This document shows, piece after piece, positions 15,281 through 23,471 of a stretch of 33,123 nt of DNA. The stretch's first letter is position 1, and each line of letters begins with the position of its first letter. Source of the stretch: Coriobacteriales bacterium (GTDB lineage Bacteria > Actinomycetota > Coriobacteriia > Coriobacteriales > UBA8131); the NCBI GenBank assembly GCA_031268525.1, contig JAIRXA010000128.1:1-33123 (forward strand). Reading direction: 5' to 3'. The position numbers and the translations under genes were made by a program. Below the pieces are notes generated by a model. That model made no database searches. It was not told the DNA's origin and saw nothing but the letters and a program-made list of their open reading frames with translations.

Positions 15281-15865
15281 ATGACACAATACGCGATCGT
15301 GACCGATCTCGACCGTTGCGTCGGATGCCTCGCCTGTTCCGTCGCCTGTAAAATGGTCAACTCGGTGCCCATCGGCCAGTTTTGGAACAAGACCCTGCGC
15401 ATTGGGCCCAACCCGAAAAATGAAGGCGACAACTGGCCCGATGTCGAGCTGTACTACCTTACGGTCCAATGCCAGCACTGCGAGAAACCCCAATGCGTTG
15501 AAGTCTGCCCAACGGGCGCTTCGCAAAAGCTTGCAGACGGCACCGTGCAGATCGACAAGCAAAAGTGCATCGGCTGCCAATTCTGCGTCATGGCCTGCCC
15601 CTACAACGTCAGATACCTCAATGAAGACGAGCGGGTTGTGGAGAAGTGCACCCTCTGCGAGCAGCTCATCGCCGATGGTGGTCTGCCCCAATGCGTCACG
15701 CAGTGCGGTGGACGTGCGCGTTATTTCGGTGACATCGATGATCCGGCTTCGGAGGTTTCGACTCTCCTTGCCGCCGAAGATCCAGCAACGGTCCACTCCC
15801 TTCCTGACGTGGGGAACCTGCCGACATTCAAATATATCCTTCGTAACATGAAGTGGAGGGGATAA
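15281..15865 (+). CDS. dmsB: DmsB-like four-cluster ferredoxin subunit
   Basis: The 194-residue electron-transfer subunit has four 4Fe-4S motifs: CVGCLACSVAC, CQHCEKPQCVEVCP, CIGCQFCVMACP and CTLCEQ...CVTQC. It has no signal of its own and is probably exported together with the catalytic subunit. It starts two bases after the catalytic gene and carries electrons from the membrane subunit to the molybdenum site. The order and length match DmsB/PsrB-type subunits. Confidence 0.95.
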   Translation: MTQYAIVTDLDRCVGCLACSVACKMVNSVPIGQFWNKTLRIGPNPKNEGDNWPDVELYYLTVQCQHCEKPQCVEVCPTGASQKLADGTVQIDKQKCIGCQFCVMACPYNVRYLNEDERVVEKCTLCEQLIADGGLPQCVTQCGGRARYFGDIDDPASEVSTLLAAEDPATVHSLPDVGNLPTFKYILRNMKWRG

Positions 15866-15868
15866 GCC

Positions 15869-16741
15869 ATGGAGGTCCAGTGGTCTTTGATAGTCTTCAC
15901 TCTCTTCGCCTGCATCGCTTCCGGCGTGTTCGCCGGTCAGGGCTTGCTGGCGCTGCTCGGAAAGAGCGAGAGGCTTCAGAAGCCGGCGCTCGCCGTATCG
16001 CTCGGAGCCCTGGTAGTCGGAGGCATTGTCTCGTTCACACACCTCCAGCACTGGGAGCGGGCATTCAACGGATTCGGCAACCTCAGCTCGGGTATCACTC
16101 AGGAGCTCATCGGTATCGTTGTGATGTTCGTGCTGATTGTCATCTACTTTGTCGTCCTCCGCAGGGGGACGGTCCCCAAATGGGCAGGTATTCTCGCAAT
16201 CATCGGCGGGCTTGGATTTGTCCTTGTCGTGGCAAGCTCGTATATGATGCCCGCGCGCCCCGCATGGTCGACCCCCTTGCTGCACGTGTTCTACCTCGCA
16301 CAGATGGTGGTTTCCGGTGGTGCCACCCTGTGGCTCATCGCTGCCGTGCTGAAGGCTGACGATACCCTGGTGGTCAGTGCACGCATCACCGCCATAGGCG
16401 GTGTCTGCGTCGTGGTGTCTCTGATCGCCTATGCCCTGTACGCAAGCTCCCTGTCGCTTCCCATGGTAGGCAACTACTTTGACCCCACCGATCCAACGAA
16501 GCCGATGGTGGCCGTCGCCGGTCTGGGCGGAGAACTCCTGGCGGGTGGACTGGCAGCCTACTTCTGGGGCGCCCTCGTTGTCGGCGGCGCAATCGCCGCG
16601 ATCCTCGGCTTCCTCAAATGGAACAGAGCTGAGGGTAACTTTGGCTTTGCCGCAGCTGCCCTCGTCTGTGCGCTTGCGGGCGGCCTTGCCTTCCGCGCAG
16701 CACTGTACCTCATAGGCGTCAGCGCCTATGCGTTTTATTGA
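15869..16741 (+). CDS. dmsC: DmsC-like membrane anchor subunit
   Basis: The 290-residue protein has about eight hydrophobic helices and the DmsC signatures SFTHLQHWERAFNGFGNLSSGITQEL and YMMPARPAWSTPLL. In the known family it oxidises menaquinol and anchors the A and B subunits. It starts three bases after the dmsB stop. I prefer DmsC to NrfD/PsrC because of the length and these motifs. Confidence 0.9.
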   Translation: MEVQWSLIVFTLFACIASGVFAGQGLLALLGKSERLQKPALAVSLGALVVGGIVSFTHLQHWERAFNGFGNLSSGITQELIGIVVMFVLIVIYFVVLRRGTVPKWAGILAIIGGLGFVLVVASSYMMPARPAWSTPLLHVFYLAQMVVSGGATLWLIAAVLKADDTLVVSARITAIGGVCVVVSLIAYALYASSLSLPMVGNYFDPTDPTKPMVAVAGLGGELLAGGLAAYFWGALVVGGAIAAILGFLKWNRAEGNFGFAAAALVCALAGGLAFRAALYLIGVSAYAFY

Positions 16742-16765
16742 GTTTCGCGACTGGGTCCACGTTTT

Positions 16766-16798
16766 GCAAAGGGCCTCCATCACCCGGTGGCCCTTTGC
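16766..16798 (+). other. Hairpin between dmsC and the downstream genes
   Basis: GCAAAGGGCC pairs perfectly with GGCCCTTTGC around a 13-base loop. No T-run follows. It lies inside the operon, so it could protect the dmsABC mRNA 3' end or reduce expression of the genes that follow. Confidence 0.55.
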
Positions 16799-16830
16799 GG
16801 CGTGGTTGGACCGAAGAAATGGAGGCGGCT

Positions 16831-17715
16831 GTGGTTGACAATACAGGCGATGGCGCAGGGGGAGGTACGGCCGAAGGCGGAAGGCATATCGATCTCGAAG
16901 CTGATTACGATCCGCTGGCTGGTGATGCCGGGGACGCATTGGACGGCGAGGAAGAGAATGTCGCGTTCATCGGATTCATTGAGCATCAGGTCGAGGAGGC
17001 ACTCGATCCGCCCTCCGAGTCGATACGTCCTCCCGAAGAGCGTATCGCGGACCTGCTCGCAAGCCTTCCGAACCAGAAGGATCTGCTTCTCAAGATCATC
17101 GGATACTGCCGTGAGGCGCGAAGCCCCGGAGAGGTAGACGCATTCACCGTCGAGCTCCAAAAGACCAATAAGTCGGTCTACACGCCCGTCATCCTCCGGA
17201 AGCTCCTTGAGGACAGCGGCGCGCTCGTCTATGAGGAACCTGAGTTGTCGGCATCGGCTCCGGGTGCCGCTGAGGCGAGACAGGCGAATACGCCAGTGCC
17301 CGAGATGGAGAGTGATGTGGCAGCGGCGATGTCGGCTGGCCTGCCCGATGATGAGCAGCTCTACCTTGTCGTGGAAAAGCGGGTAGAAGGGACCTGGCTT
17401 TCCACGGCTGCGGCTCTGGGAATCCTCGATGCCCTCGATCCCATAACCGACCTCAGGGCTCTTTTGGCCGCCGAGGAGAAATACTCTGAAATCTATCTTC
17501 GTATTCTCAGGTACTGCGCCGAAGAGCCGCGTACGAAGCCCGAGCTCAACGCCCTTGTCGACGACGACCCGCTTCTGCAGAGCCCACGCCGTTACAGCGG
17601 CGCCTTCATCGAGCGACTCAATGAGAATGGCGCGCTTGAATGGAAGCCTCGATGGGCGACAACGGCCGCGGGCCTGAAGCTGCTCAGAGAACACGACAGG
17701 GCTGAGGGGAGCTGA
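16831..17715 (+). CDS. Uncharacterised two-module operon protein
   Basis: I do not recognise a family. The 294-residue protein starts with an acidic, glycine-rich stretch. It then shows two similar helical modules of about 70 residues: LLASLPNQKDLLLKIIGYCREARSPGEVDAFTVEL... ending GALVYEEPE, and LLAAEEKYSEIYLRILRYCAEEPRTKPELNALV... ending GALEWKPRW. Each resembles a winged-helix pattern (helices followed by a small wing). No signal peptide or membrane segment is seen, so it is cytoplasmic. GTG 16831 follows GGAGG by five bases and is preferred; ATG 16819 is possible. Its stop overlaps the torD start, so it is part of the operon, perhaps as an accessory for assembly or control. Confidence 0.7.
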   Translation: MVDNTGDGAGGGTAEGGRHIDLEADYDPLAGDAGDALDGEEENVAFIGFIEHQVEEALDPPSESIRPPEERIADLLASLPNQKDLLLKIIGYCREARSPGEVDAFTVELQKTNKSVYTPVILRKLLEDSGALVYEEPELSASAPGAAEARQANTPVPEMESDVAAAMSAGLPDDEQLYLVVEKRVEGTWLSTAAALGILDALDPITDLRALLAAEEKYSEIYLRILRYCAEEPRTKPELNALVDDDPLLQSPRRYSGAFIERLNENGALEWKPRWATTAAGLKLLREHDRAEGS

Positions 17716-18530
17716 TGAAAATGGATGAGCAGACTTACGGCCTCGAAGCCATCATGAAAGGGCGCGTCGCCACCTATGCGCTTCTTGTGCGTCTGTACCG
17801 CCGGGAAGTTGACCAGGAGCTCCTTGACGAGATGTGTGAGATGCGGTTTCCCGTGGGCGTCGGCAACACGGAGCTGGATGAAGGCTATCGCCTGTTCCAC
17901 GCATACCTGGGCACCGTCTGGGAACGAACCCTGACCGACCTTGCCGTCGATTATGCGCGTGTCTTCCTCGGCAATGGCATGAATGCCTATTCGGCAGCCT
18001 ATCCGTTCGAAAGCGTCCATACCTCCAGCAAGCGTCTCCTCATGCAGGATGCCCGTGATGAGATACTGGCGATCTATCGGGCAAACGACCTCTCAGTACC
18101 TGAAAGTTGGAAGGTGGGCGAGGACCACATATCGCTTGAACTCGAATTCATGCGAATTCTCACCGAGCGCGTGCTCCGCGCGCTGCGTGATGAGGGCGAA
18201 AACGACATGATGAGTCTGCTGAGAACCCAGTACAACTTCCTCATGGACCATCTGGTGAGTTGGACACCCATGCTCTTTGCCGAGATGATGAAGTTCGCGC
18301 AAACCGACTTCTACCGGGCGCTCGCACACCTGACTGCAGGATTTCTTGCCACAGACCGCGAGTTTCTCGAGGACCTGCTCGACGAGGATGTGCTTGACGA
18401 GAGCTTGCTCGCCGAGGATGTGTCTGACGAGGGGCTGTCTGACGAGGATGTGTCTGACGAGGGGCTGTCTGACGAGGTGCTGTCTGACGAGGGGCTGCTC
18501 GCCACAGAGACAGGTGTTGTCGATGACTGA
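17715..18530 (+). CDS. torD: TorD/DmsD-family molybdoenzyme chaperone
   Basis: Over its first 220 or so residues this 271-residue protein has the TorD layout: all helical, LFHAYL, DYARVFLG and AYPFESVHTSSKRLLM, then KVGEDHISLELEFM. These chaperones bind the Tat signal of the catalytic subunit until its cofactor is inserted. The C-terminal 50 residues are unusual: an acidic five-residue repeat (DEDVL, DEGLS) encoded by a 15-bp tandem repeat. It overlaps the upstream gene by one base and the next gene by eight. The N-terminus of the ORF-track entry at 18346 is a shadow of this repeat in another frame. Confidence 0.9.
   Translation: MKMDEQTYGLEAIMKGRVATYALLVRLYRREVDQELLDEMCEMRFPVGVGNTELDEGYRLFHAYLGTVWERTLTDLAVDYARVFLGNGMNAYSAAYPFESVHTSSKRLLMQDARDEILAIYRANDLSVPESWKVGEDHISLELEFMRILTERVLRALRDEGENDMMSLLRTQYNFLMDHLVSWTPMLFAEMMKFAQTDFYRALAHLTAGFLATDREFLEDLLDEDVLDESLLAEDVSDEGLSDEDVSDEGLSDEVLSDEGLLATETGVVDD
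18381..18500 (+). repeat. 15-bp tandem repeat, 8 units, in torD 3' end
   Basis: Eight units, typified by GACGAGGATGTGTCT and GACGAGGGGCTGTCT, alternate in phase so that a 30-bp higher-order unit appears. They encode acidic DExLS repeats. The length stays in multiples of three, which keeps the frame. Copy number may vary between strains. Confidence 0.9.
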
Positions 18531-19197
18531 CAGCGGGACGCCTGGCGGCGGAATCACCCGACGCAAGCTCGCGATAGGCGTGGGTGGCACGGTGGCGCTG
18601 CTTGGAATCGGAGGTGTGGCAAAGTTTGCGGGCAGCGAGCCGTTGTGCAGGCCGCCCGGCGGTCAGGATGAGGAGCATCTCATTGCCGAATGTCTGCGCT
18701 GCGAGAAATGCTATGAAGCCTGCCCCACAGGCGTCATCGTGACGGCAAAGATAGAGGCTGGCCTCATAAATGTTCGCACTCCCACGCTGAACTTCAAACT
18801 GAACTGGTGCGATTACTGCGACCAGGGCAACGACGGCCATCCCCTCTGTGTTGAGGTCTGCCCCACCGCAGCGCTGAGGCTGCCCGAGGGCGCGACCAGG
18901 GAGAACGTGATACTGGGCACCGCCTATCTCGTCGAGGACTGGTGTCTCGGTTGGCAGCTCAGAGGATGCAGGCGCTGTTACGAGGAGTGCCCCTTCGATG
19001 CCATCGAGATGGACGCCCACGAACGGCCAAGGGTGATTCCTGAGAAGTGTAACGGCTGCGGTCTCTGCGAGAACATCTGCCCCTCGCTGATGGCAGGCTC
19101 ATACACGGTTGGTGCCACCGACCGAGCCATTACGATCAAACCGGTCGAAACGCTACGACTCCTTGCTCTCGAACAGGCGGGGGAGGAAGAACAATGA
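18523..19197 (+). CDS. NapG-like ferredoxin with four 4Fe-4S clusters
   Basis: From ATG 18523 the protein has 224 residues. It begins with a twin-arginine motif and hydrophobic stretch (TRRKLAIGVGGTVALLGIGGVAKF), as in NapG, and then has four cluster motifs: CLRCEKCYEACP, CDYCDQ...CVEVCP, CLGWQLRGCRRCYEECP and CNGCGLCENICP. In the known Nap system NapG passes electrons from the NapH membrane protein to the reductase. The start lies eight bases inside torD. The ORF-track start 59 codons earlier is in the torD repeats and should be ignored. Confidence 0.88.
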   Translation: MTDSGTPGGGITRRKLAIGVGGTVALLGIGGVAKFAGSEPLCRPPGGQDEEHLIAECLRCEKCYEACPTGVIVTAKIEAGLINVRTPTLNFKLNWCDYCDQGNDGHPLCVEVCPTAALRLPEGATRENVILGTAYLVEDWCLGWQLRGCRRCYEECPFDAIEMDAHERPRVIPEKCNGCGLCENICPSLMAGSYTVGATDRAITIKPVETLRLLALEQAGEEEQ

Positions 19198-20252
19198 GGA
19201 GGTTCAAGGCGACACACGTTCGTACACTCATCATCCTGCTCGTCGCGCTTGTCATCATGGTCGGGTATGTTGCGCGCCTTGATGTCGGAAACCTGTCGAC
19301 TTTGGGCTATGGCATCATAAGCGCCATCTGTCCTCTGGGATTTCTTGAGACGACACTCGCCGGAAAGTCCTTCATCTTGCGCGCGCTTGTCTCCTTCGTC
19401 CTCGTCATTGCTCTTGTCATCGTGTTGGGGCGCGTGCTCTGCGCCTGGATCTGCCCCGTGCCGCTCATCCAGCGTTGGCTTCCCAAACGTAAGAAGAAGG
19501 CACGCGAGCAGATGGAAGACAGGCGAGCGGACCTCGCTCTGTCGGAGGACCGACAGCCAGGCGGCCGGCGGCGCGGCGCGGCGCGGCTCGACTCACGCCA
19601 TTGGGTACTCGGAGGCTCGCTGCTCTCCGCTGCGGTATTTGGATTTCCGGTCTTCTGCCTCATCTGCCCTGTCGGGCTCACCTTTGCGACACTGCTCGTC
19701 CTGTTCCGTCTCTTCGGTTACGGAGAGACCACTTTGACGCTTCTGGTGTTTCCCGCCATCCTCATCCTCGAGCTTGTGGTTTTTCGTAAATGGTGCTCGA
19801 AGATATGTCCGCTTGGTGCGCTCGTTTCTCTCGTCGCGGGGCTCAATCGCTTCTTTCGCCCAAAGATCAACGACAGCAAATGTCTCGTCACATCCCGCGG
19901 TATTGACTGTTCTCTCTGCCACGAGGCCTGCGCCCGCGAGGGCATCGACCTTCGCCGACCCCTGGCATCGAAAACTGCACTCAACGACTGCACGAAGTGC
20001 CGGGACTGTGCCGATGCCTGCCCAACGAAGGCGATCATCTTCCCTCTCCTTGCTTCCAGACCGACGGCTCCAAAGGAGATGGTGGAGGTAAGGGCGACGG
20101 CAGCGACAGGAGTGGCGGAGACGACAGAAGCGGCGGAAGCGGCAGAGAGGACGGGGAGGGCGAGCACGACAGAGAGGACGGGGACGGCCAGCACGACAGA
20201 GACGACAGAGGCGACGAGCACGACAGAGACCTCAAAATCAGAAGAGTCGTAA
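19194..20252 (+). CDS. NapH-like membrane quinol-oxidising protein
   Basis: The 352-residue protein has about four or five membrane segments with the NapH cysteine motifs CPLGFLE, CAWICPVPLIQ and ICPVGLTFA, then ICPLGALVSL and two ferredoxin sites (CSLCHEAC and CTKCRDCADACP). It starts in ATGA overlap with the NapG-like gene. In known systems NapH and NapG form a menaquinol oxidase. The last 55 residues are a Thr/Ala/Glu-rich repeated tail (ASTTERTG units) with no obvious role. The RKKKAREQM...GGRRRG loop between helices is strongly basic and cytoplasmic. Confidence 0.87.
   Translation: MRRFKATHVRTLIILLVALVIMVGYVARLDVGNLSTLGYGIISAICPLGFLETTLAGKSFILRALVSFVLVIALVIVLGRVLCAWICPVPLIQRWLPKRKKKAREQMEDRRADLALSEDRQPGGRRRGAARLDSRHWVLGGSLLSAAVFGFPVFCLICPVGLTFATLLVLFRLFGYGETTLTLLVFPAILILELVVFRKWCSKICPLGALVSLVAGLNRFFRPKINDSKCLVTSRGIDCSLCHEACAREGIDLRRPLASKTALNDCTKCRDCADACPTKAIIFPLLASRPTAPKEMVEVRATAATGVAETTEAAEAAERTGRASTTERTGTASTTETTEATSTTETSKSEES
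20150..20235 (+). repeat. Short repeats in the napH 3' end
   Basis: CGACAGAGAGGACGGGGA and variants recur at about 24-27 base steps and encode the Thr/Glu-rich tail. It is another repeat expansion at a gene end. Confidence 0.7.
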
Positions 20253-20306
20253 GGATGGGCGGTGCCCTCCCATACTTGCTCGCTCGCCTCAGCAAAGGAG
20301 AAAGCA

Positions 20307-21530
20307 GTGCCTGACACTCTTGCCATGATAAAGGTACTGAACTCGCTTCAGGGTACGGGTATCGCCGTCTTTCCCGAGCGTTGTGTGGTCGTGCGCAACC
20401 GTAACGCGCATTGCCGTCGATGCGCCGAGGTCTGCGACACCGGCGCAATCTCGTTTGATGATGGCGGATCGGTCGGTCTGACGATAGACGCGGAGAAGTG
20501 TGTGAGTTGTGGCAACTGCACAAGCTCGTGTCCCACGACGGCGCTTGAGGCGCGCAACCCCGATGATGCCGAGCTCCTGCGATATGCAACAGAGCTTATC
20601 CGTGAACGAGGCCTGGCGCCTGTGTTCGCCTGCAAACCTCTGCTCGATACACAGCGTGACGGCTATGACCGGAGCAGGGTGATTGAGGTCGGCTGTCTGG
20701 GGCGTGTTGAGGAGACCGAACTTGTCGCACTCGCAGCACTCGTTGCGTCCTGCGCCGATGCGCTCTACCTTGCGTATGGAGACTGCATGAGCTGCCCGCT
20801 CGCAAGCGGGCGGCTGAGCGCCGATTGCATGGCGCACACGACAGAGCTGCTCCTTGAGGCCTGGGGGTACGCGAGCCCTCTGCGGACGTGCGAGGGACTG
20901 CCCACCTCGGTTGTTCTCGATAGCCGGACATCCCGCCATACCGAGGATGTGGATGGGCTTTCGCGCCGCGACTTCTTTGCCCAACTCAAGGAAGGCGCCA
21001 AAGCCATGGCTACACATGCGGCATCGAATGCGATCGGCAATGAGGAGGCAGCGGTCGCGCCCATATCTTCTGTGACCAAGGTCTCCAACGACGGGACTCT
21101 GCCGCAGCTTGTTCCTCATCGGCATGCACGCCTCCTTGAGTACCTCAGGTTTATCGGTCGGCCACAGGCAGAGTTCCTCGATACCCGTCTGTGGGGATGC
21201 CTGTCCATTGACATCTCCACCTGCACCTCATGCCGCATGTGTGCGACCTTCTGCCCAACAGGTGCGATCAGCAGATTTGATGATCCCGGGCCTCAAGGCG
21301 AGATGGGCATCGAGCATCGGCCTGCGGCCTGCGTGCAGTGTCGCCTCTGTGAAGATATCTGTCCCTCAAAGGCCCTGTCCATACGCTCGGAGGTTTCCCT
21401 GCGAGAGCTTGTTGGAAGAAAGGCTGTTCGCTTCGTGATGAGGCCGCCCCGCTATCGGCTCAACTCTCCTGACCAGATCCGCCAAAGGATGTATGACCTG
21501 CTGGGCGGCGGTCAGATATACGAGCGCTAG
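20307..21530 (+). CDS. Multi-cluster ferredoxin protein with central Cys-rich domain
   Basis: The 407-residue cytoplasmic-looking protein has two 4Fe-4S sites at the N-terminus (C26...C36RRC39AEVC43, and CVSCGNCTSSCP from residue 65) and two at the C-terminus (CTSCRMCATFCP and CVQCRLCEDICP). Between them lies a Cys-containing domain with FACKP, VGCLGRVEE and GDCMSC, which may hold another centre. An SRRDFF motif at residues 219-224 resembles a Tat motif but sits internally, with no hydrophobic stretch after it. GTG 20307 follows AAAGGAG by six bases. As last gene of the operon it may feed electrons to the NapH-like protein or link the reductase to a cytoplasmic donor. Confidence 0.8.
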   Translation: MPDTLAMIKVLNSLQGTGIAVFPERCVVVRNRNAHCRRCAEVCDTGAISFDDGGSVGLTIDAEKCVSCGNCTSSCPTTALEARNPDDAELLRYATELIRERGLAPVFACKPLLDTQRDGYDRSRVIEVGCLGRVEETELVALAALVASCADALYLAYGDCMSCPLASGRLSADCMAHTTELLLEAWGYASPLRTCEGLPTSVVLDSRTSRHTEDVDGLSRRDFFAQLKEGAKAMATHAASNAIGNEEAAVAPISSVTKVSNDGTLPQLVPHRHARLLEYLRFIGRPQAEFLDTRLWGCLSIDISTCTSCRMCATFCPTGAISRFDDPGPQGEMGIEHRPAACVQCRLCEDICPSKALSIRSEVSLRELVGRKAVRFVMRPPRYRLNSPDQIRQRMYDLLGGGQIYER

Positions 21531-21759
21531 CTGCCTGACCGCGCTGCCATAGAACGCGTGGTTTCTGAAGGAGCCTCGAGTTTGCAGCCAGGATACCGTA
21601 CCTTGTAAGATCCGATGATTCTGAAAGTTCGGGTGTCCACGCGTAACGCAACCCGGTCTCATCGCCGGTAAGTCGGGTCTGATCAGCAGCTTTGCAAAGT
21701 GATCCAGGGTCAAACCATCGGCCCGGGACCCCCGCCAGAATGTCTGCAACCTCACTGCC
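21531..21759. other. Spacer between convergent operon end and PucR gene
   Basis: I see no strong hairpin, repeat or RNA gene. Open frames here run through without start sites or recognisable motifs. Confidence 0.4.
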
Positions 21760-23262
21760 TCAGAGCACATCTCCCGGGTTGCTCAAAACTGTCTGGGCCC
21801 TGAGAATTTCGTATGAAAGTAAGATGAAAGCCCGTTCCTCTGCGTCCTCCAGGTCTATTGCGAGTAATTCGCCTATCCGTTTTATCCGGTAGATCAGGGT
21901 ATTGCGGTGGATGTGCAGAGCCTGAGCGGCGTCCACCAGTCTACGCTCATGTGCAAGGAAGCGATAAAGGGTCTCAAAGAATTCTGTGCCGTGTATCTCG
22001 TCATAGCGCATCAGTGTCAGTACGCCGGGATGGCAAAACTCCCATTTGCTGTTTTGCTCAGACAGGGTTTTTATCAGATGTTTGTAGGCGTAGTCCTCAC
22101 AGCGATAGATTCCGGCAGTTCTTCCACCCATGCTCATGGCAAAGTTTGCCTGCCTGAGGCGCAACGATAGGGCACCCCACCCTTCAAAGGGCAATGAAAT
22201 GCCCACCATATAATACGTTGCATTGATCGTCGCCATTAAATCGCCGATAAAAGCCTCTTCCCGTTCTCGGGGAAACACCGACACAATCTGGTTGTCAAAT
22301 TCCAGGGAGATATTCTCAGCTGCAAATCCTCTCATCGTGGTCAGCATACTTCTCGTTCTTATTACCGGAGCGTTTCCCAGAATGTTCTTGATTGCAAGCA
22401 GAATAAAGGTGTCGCAACCTGCAGAGAACTCTAATATATGAGCATAATCGCTTTGCAGCATTTTGCCTTCAAGAAGATCGTGTACGATGGAGGCCTTGGA
22501 CTTGAGGGTGAAATACTGCTCGTCATTTTCTCTACTCTTGAGAGCCAGGCGCAAAATGTCGCAAAACACTGTTGCAAGCTGGCATTGGGCCTGAGAAAGT
22601 TCCTTTTTATATTCCTCTATCATAAATGCGGCAATGATCTCGTCATCAAACACGATGCTTGCTGCGATGTAGCAAAACCGCTCTTTCCCAGAATAATAGC
22701 AATAGCGCCTTGGTACTTCCTCCCACTCGGGCAAATAGTCGCCTTCGAAAGTGATGACCGGAATCCCTACCGACCTCAGTTGCACGAATCGAGTCTCGTA
22801 GGTCTGCCGCCACCTCTCATTGAAATCGTTGGGACCAAACTTTTCGCTGATTGCTATAACCCGTCCATCGGCATCCATGATTCTGTTGGGAAATCCAAAG
22901 ACCTCATCGCTCAAACTGATCATCTTCTGCAAGGCATTCGGAGAGATTGCGGCCTCTCTGAGTCGCGCCTCCCATTGGTTGTAGTAATCAAAGGCGGCCA
23001 AGACCTCATTGATCAGTGTTTCGCTGTCGGAGTTATTGATGAAAAGATAATCATTGCCCTGCGCGAGTACAATGGTGTCAGAATGCTGACCCATGACCGA
23101 CGGCTCCGAAACCGCCGCTATGTAGATGTGCTCTCGGTTGTAGGTAGAAATGCCTTCCGTGATGATGCGGACTCCCGTGATTTCCGCTTCGCCCCTATGA
23201 ATAAAAACACGTGGATTATGGCTTTCAAGCCATTCTGCCAAAATCCACATACTGAGTTTCAT
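21760..23262 (-). CDS. PucR/CdaR-type transcriptional activator
   Basis: The 500-residue protein has an N-terminal sensory region and, at the C-terminus, the PucR helix-turn-helix signature DAAQALHIHRNTLIYRIKRIGELLAIDLED followed by ERAFILLSYEILRAQ. The ORF track begins at 23340. ATG 23262 (MKLSMWILAEWLESH) is the more natural start, though its ribosome site is weak. It is divergent from the URO-D operon and most likely controls it in response to the catabolic substrate. The C-terminal coding end has a fossil relative at 10386-10463. Confidence 0.88.
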   Translation of the reverse strand: MKLSMWILAEWLESHNPRVFIHRGEAEITGVRIITEGISTYNREHIYIAAVSEPSVMGQHSDTIVLAQGNDYLFINNSDSETLINEVLAAFDYYNQWEARLREAAISPNALQKMISLSDEVFGFPNRIMDADGRVIAISEKFGPNDFNERWRQTYETRFVQLRSVGIPVITFEGDYLPEWEEVPRRYCYYSGKERFCYIAASIVFDDEIIAAFMIEEYKKELSQAQCQLATVFCDILRLALKSRENDEQYFTLKSKASIVHDLLEGKMLQSDYAHILEFSAGCDTFILLAIKNILGNAPVIRTRSMLTTMRGFAAENISLEFDNQIVSVFPREREEAFIGDLMATINATYYMVGISLPFEGWGALSLRLRQANFAMSMGGRTAGIYRCEDYAYKHLIKTLSEQNSKWEFCHPGVLTLMRYDEIHGTEFFETLYRFLAHERRLVDAAQALHIHRNTLIYRIKRIGELLAIDLEDAEERAFILLSYEILRAQTVLSNPGDVL

Positions 23263-23471
23263 GGCTTCATCCCAATCCGACTGCACGCAGAAAACGCAAA
23301 GAGGAGCCTGCCTCCATAGTATTTGTACGAATAGTACCAATAGATCGTCGCAAGAACTCTTGCATTTCAGTCACATTATACCTTCTTTGCCCACGTGCTT
23401 CTGCGCTATTTTAGGCATCGCTTGTAATGGAGGAAAAAAAATTCTGAGTAATTCGAACCTGAGGAAGGAGG
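23263..23471. promoter_or_regulatory. Divergent promoter region of pucR and URO-D operon
   Basis: On the minus strand TATAAT at 23375-23380 is a likely -10 for pucR. GTACGAATAGTAC (around 23328-23340), flanked by AGTATTTGTAC, gives short inverted and direct repeats that may be an activator site. The URO-D gene has a purine-rich ribosome site (GAGGAAGGAGG). Confidence 0.4.

Noticed and set aside
15260-16939. 559-codon minus-strand ORF opposite dmsB/dmsC
   Set aside because: It lies antisense to two well-supported genes, has no family motif and reflects the high GC and codon bias of the coding strand.
18346-18522. N-terminal extension of the NapG-like ORF
   Set aside because: These codons are the torD acidic repeat in another frame (TRMCLTRGCL). 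The Tat signal starts after ATG 18523.
22438-23319. 293-codon plus-strand ORF opposite pucR
   Set aside because: The opposite strand encodes a clear PucR regulator; this frame shows no recognisable domain.
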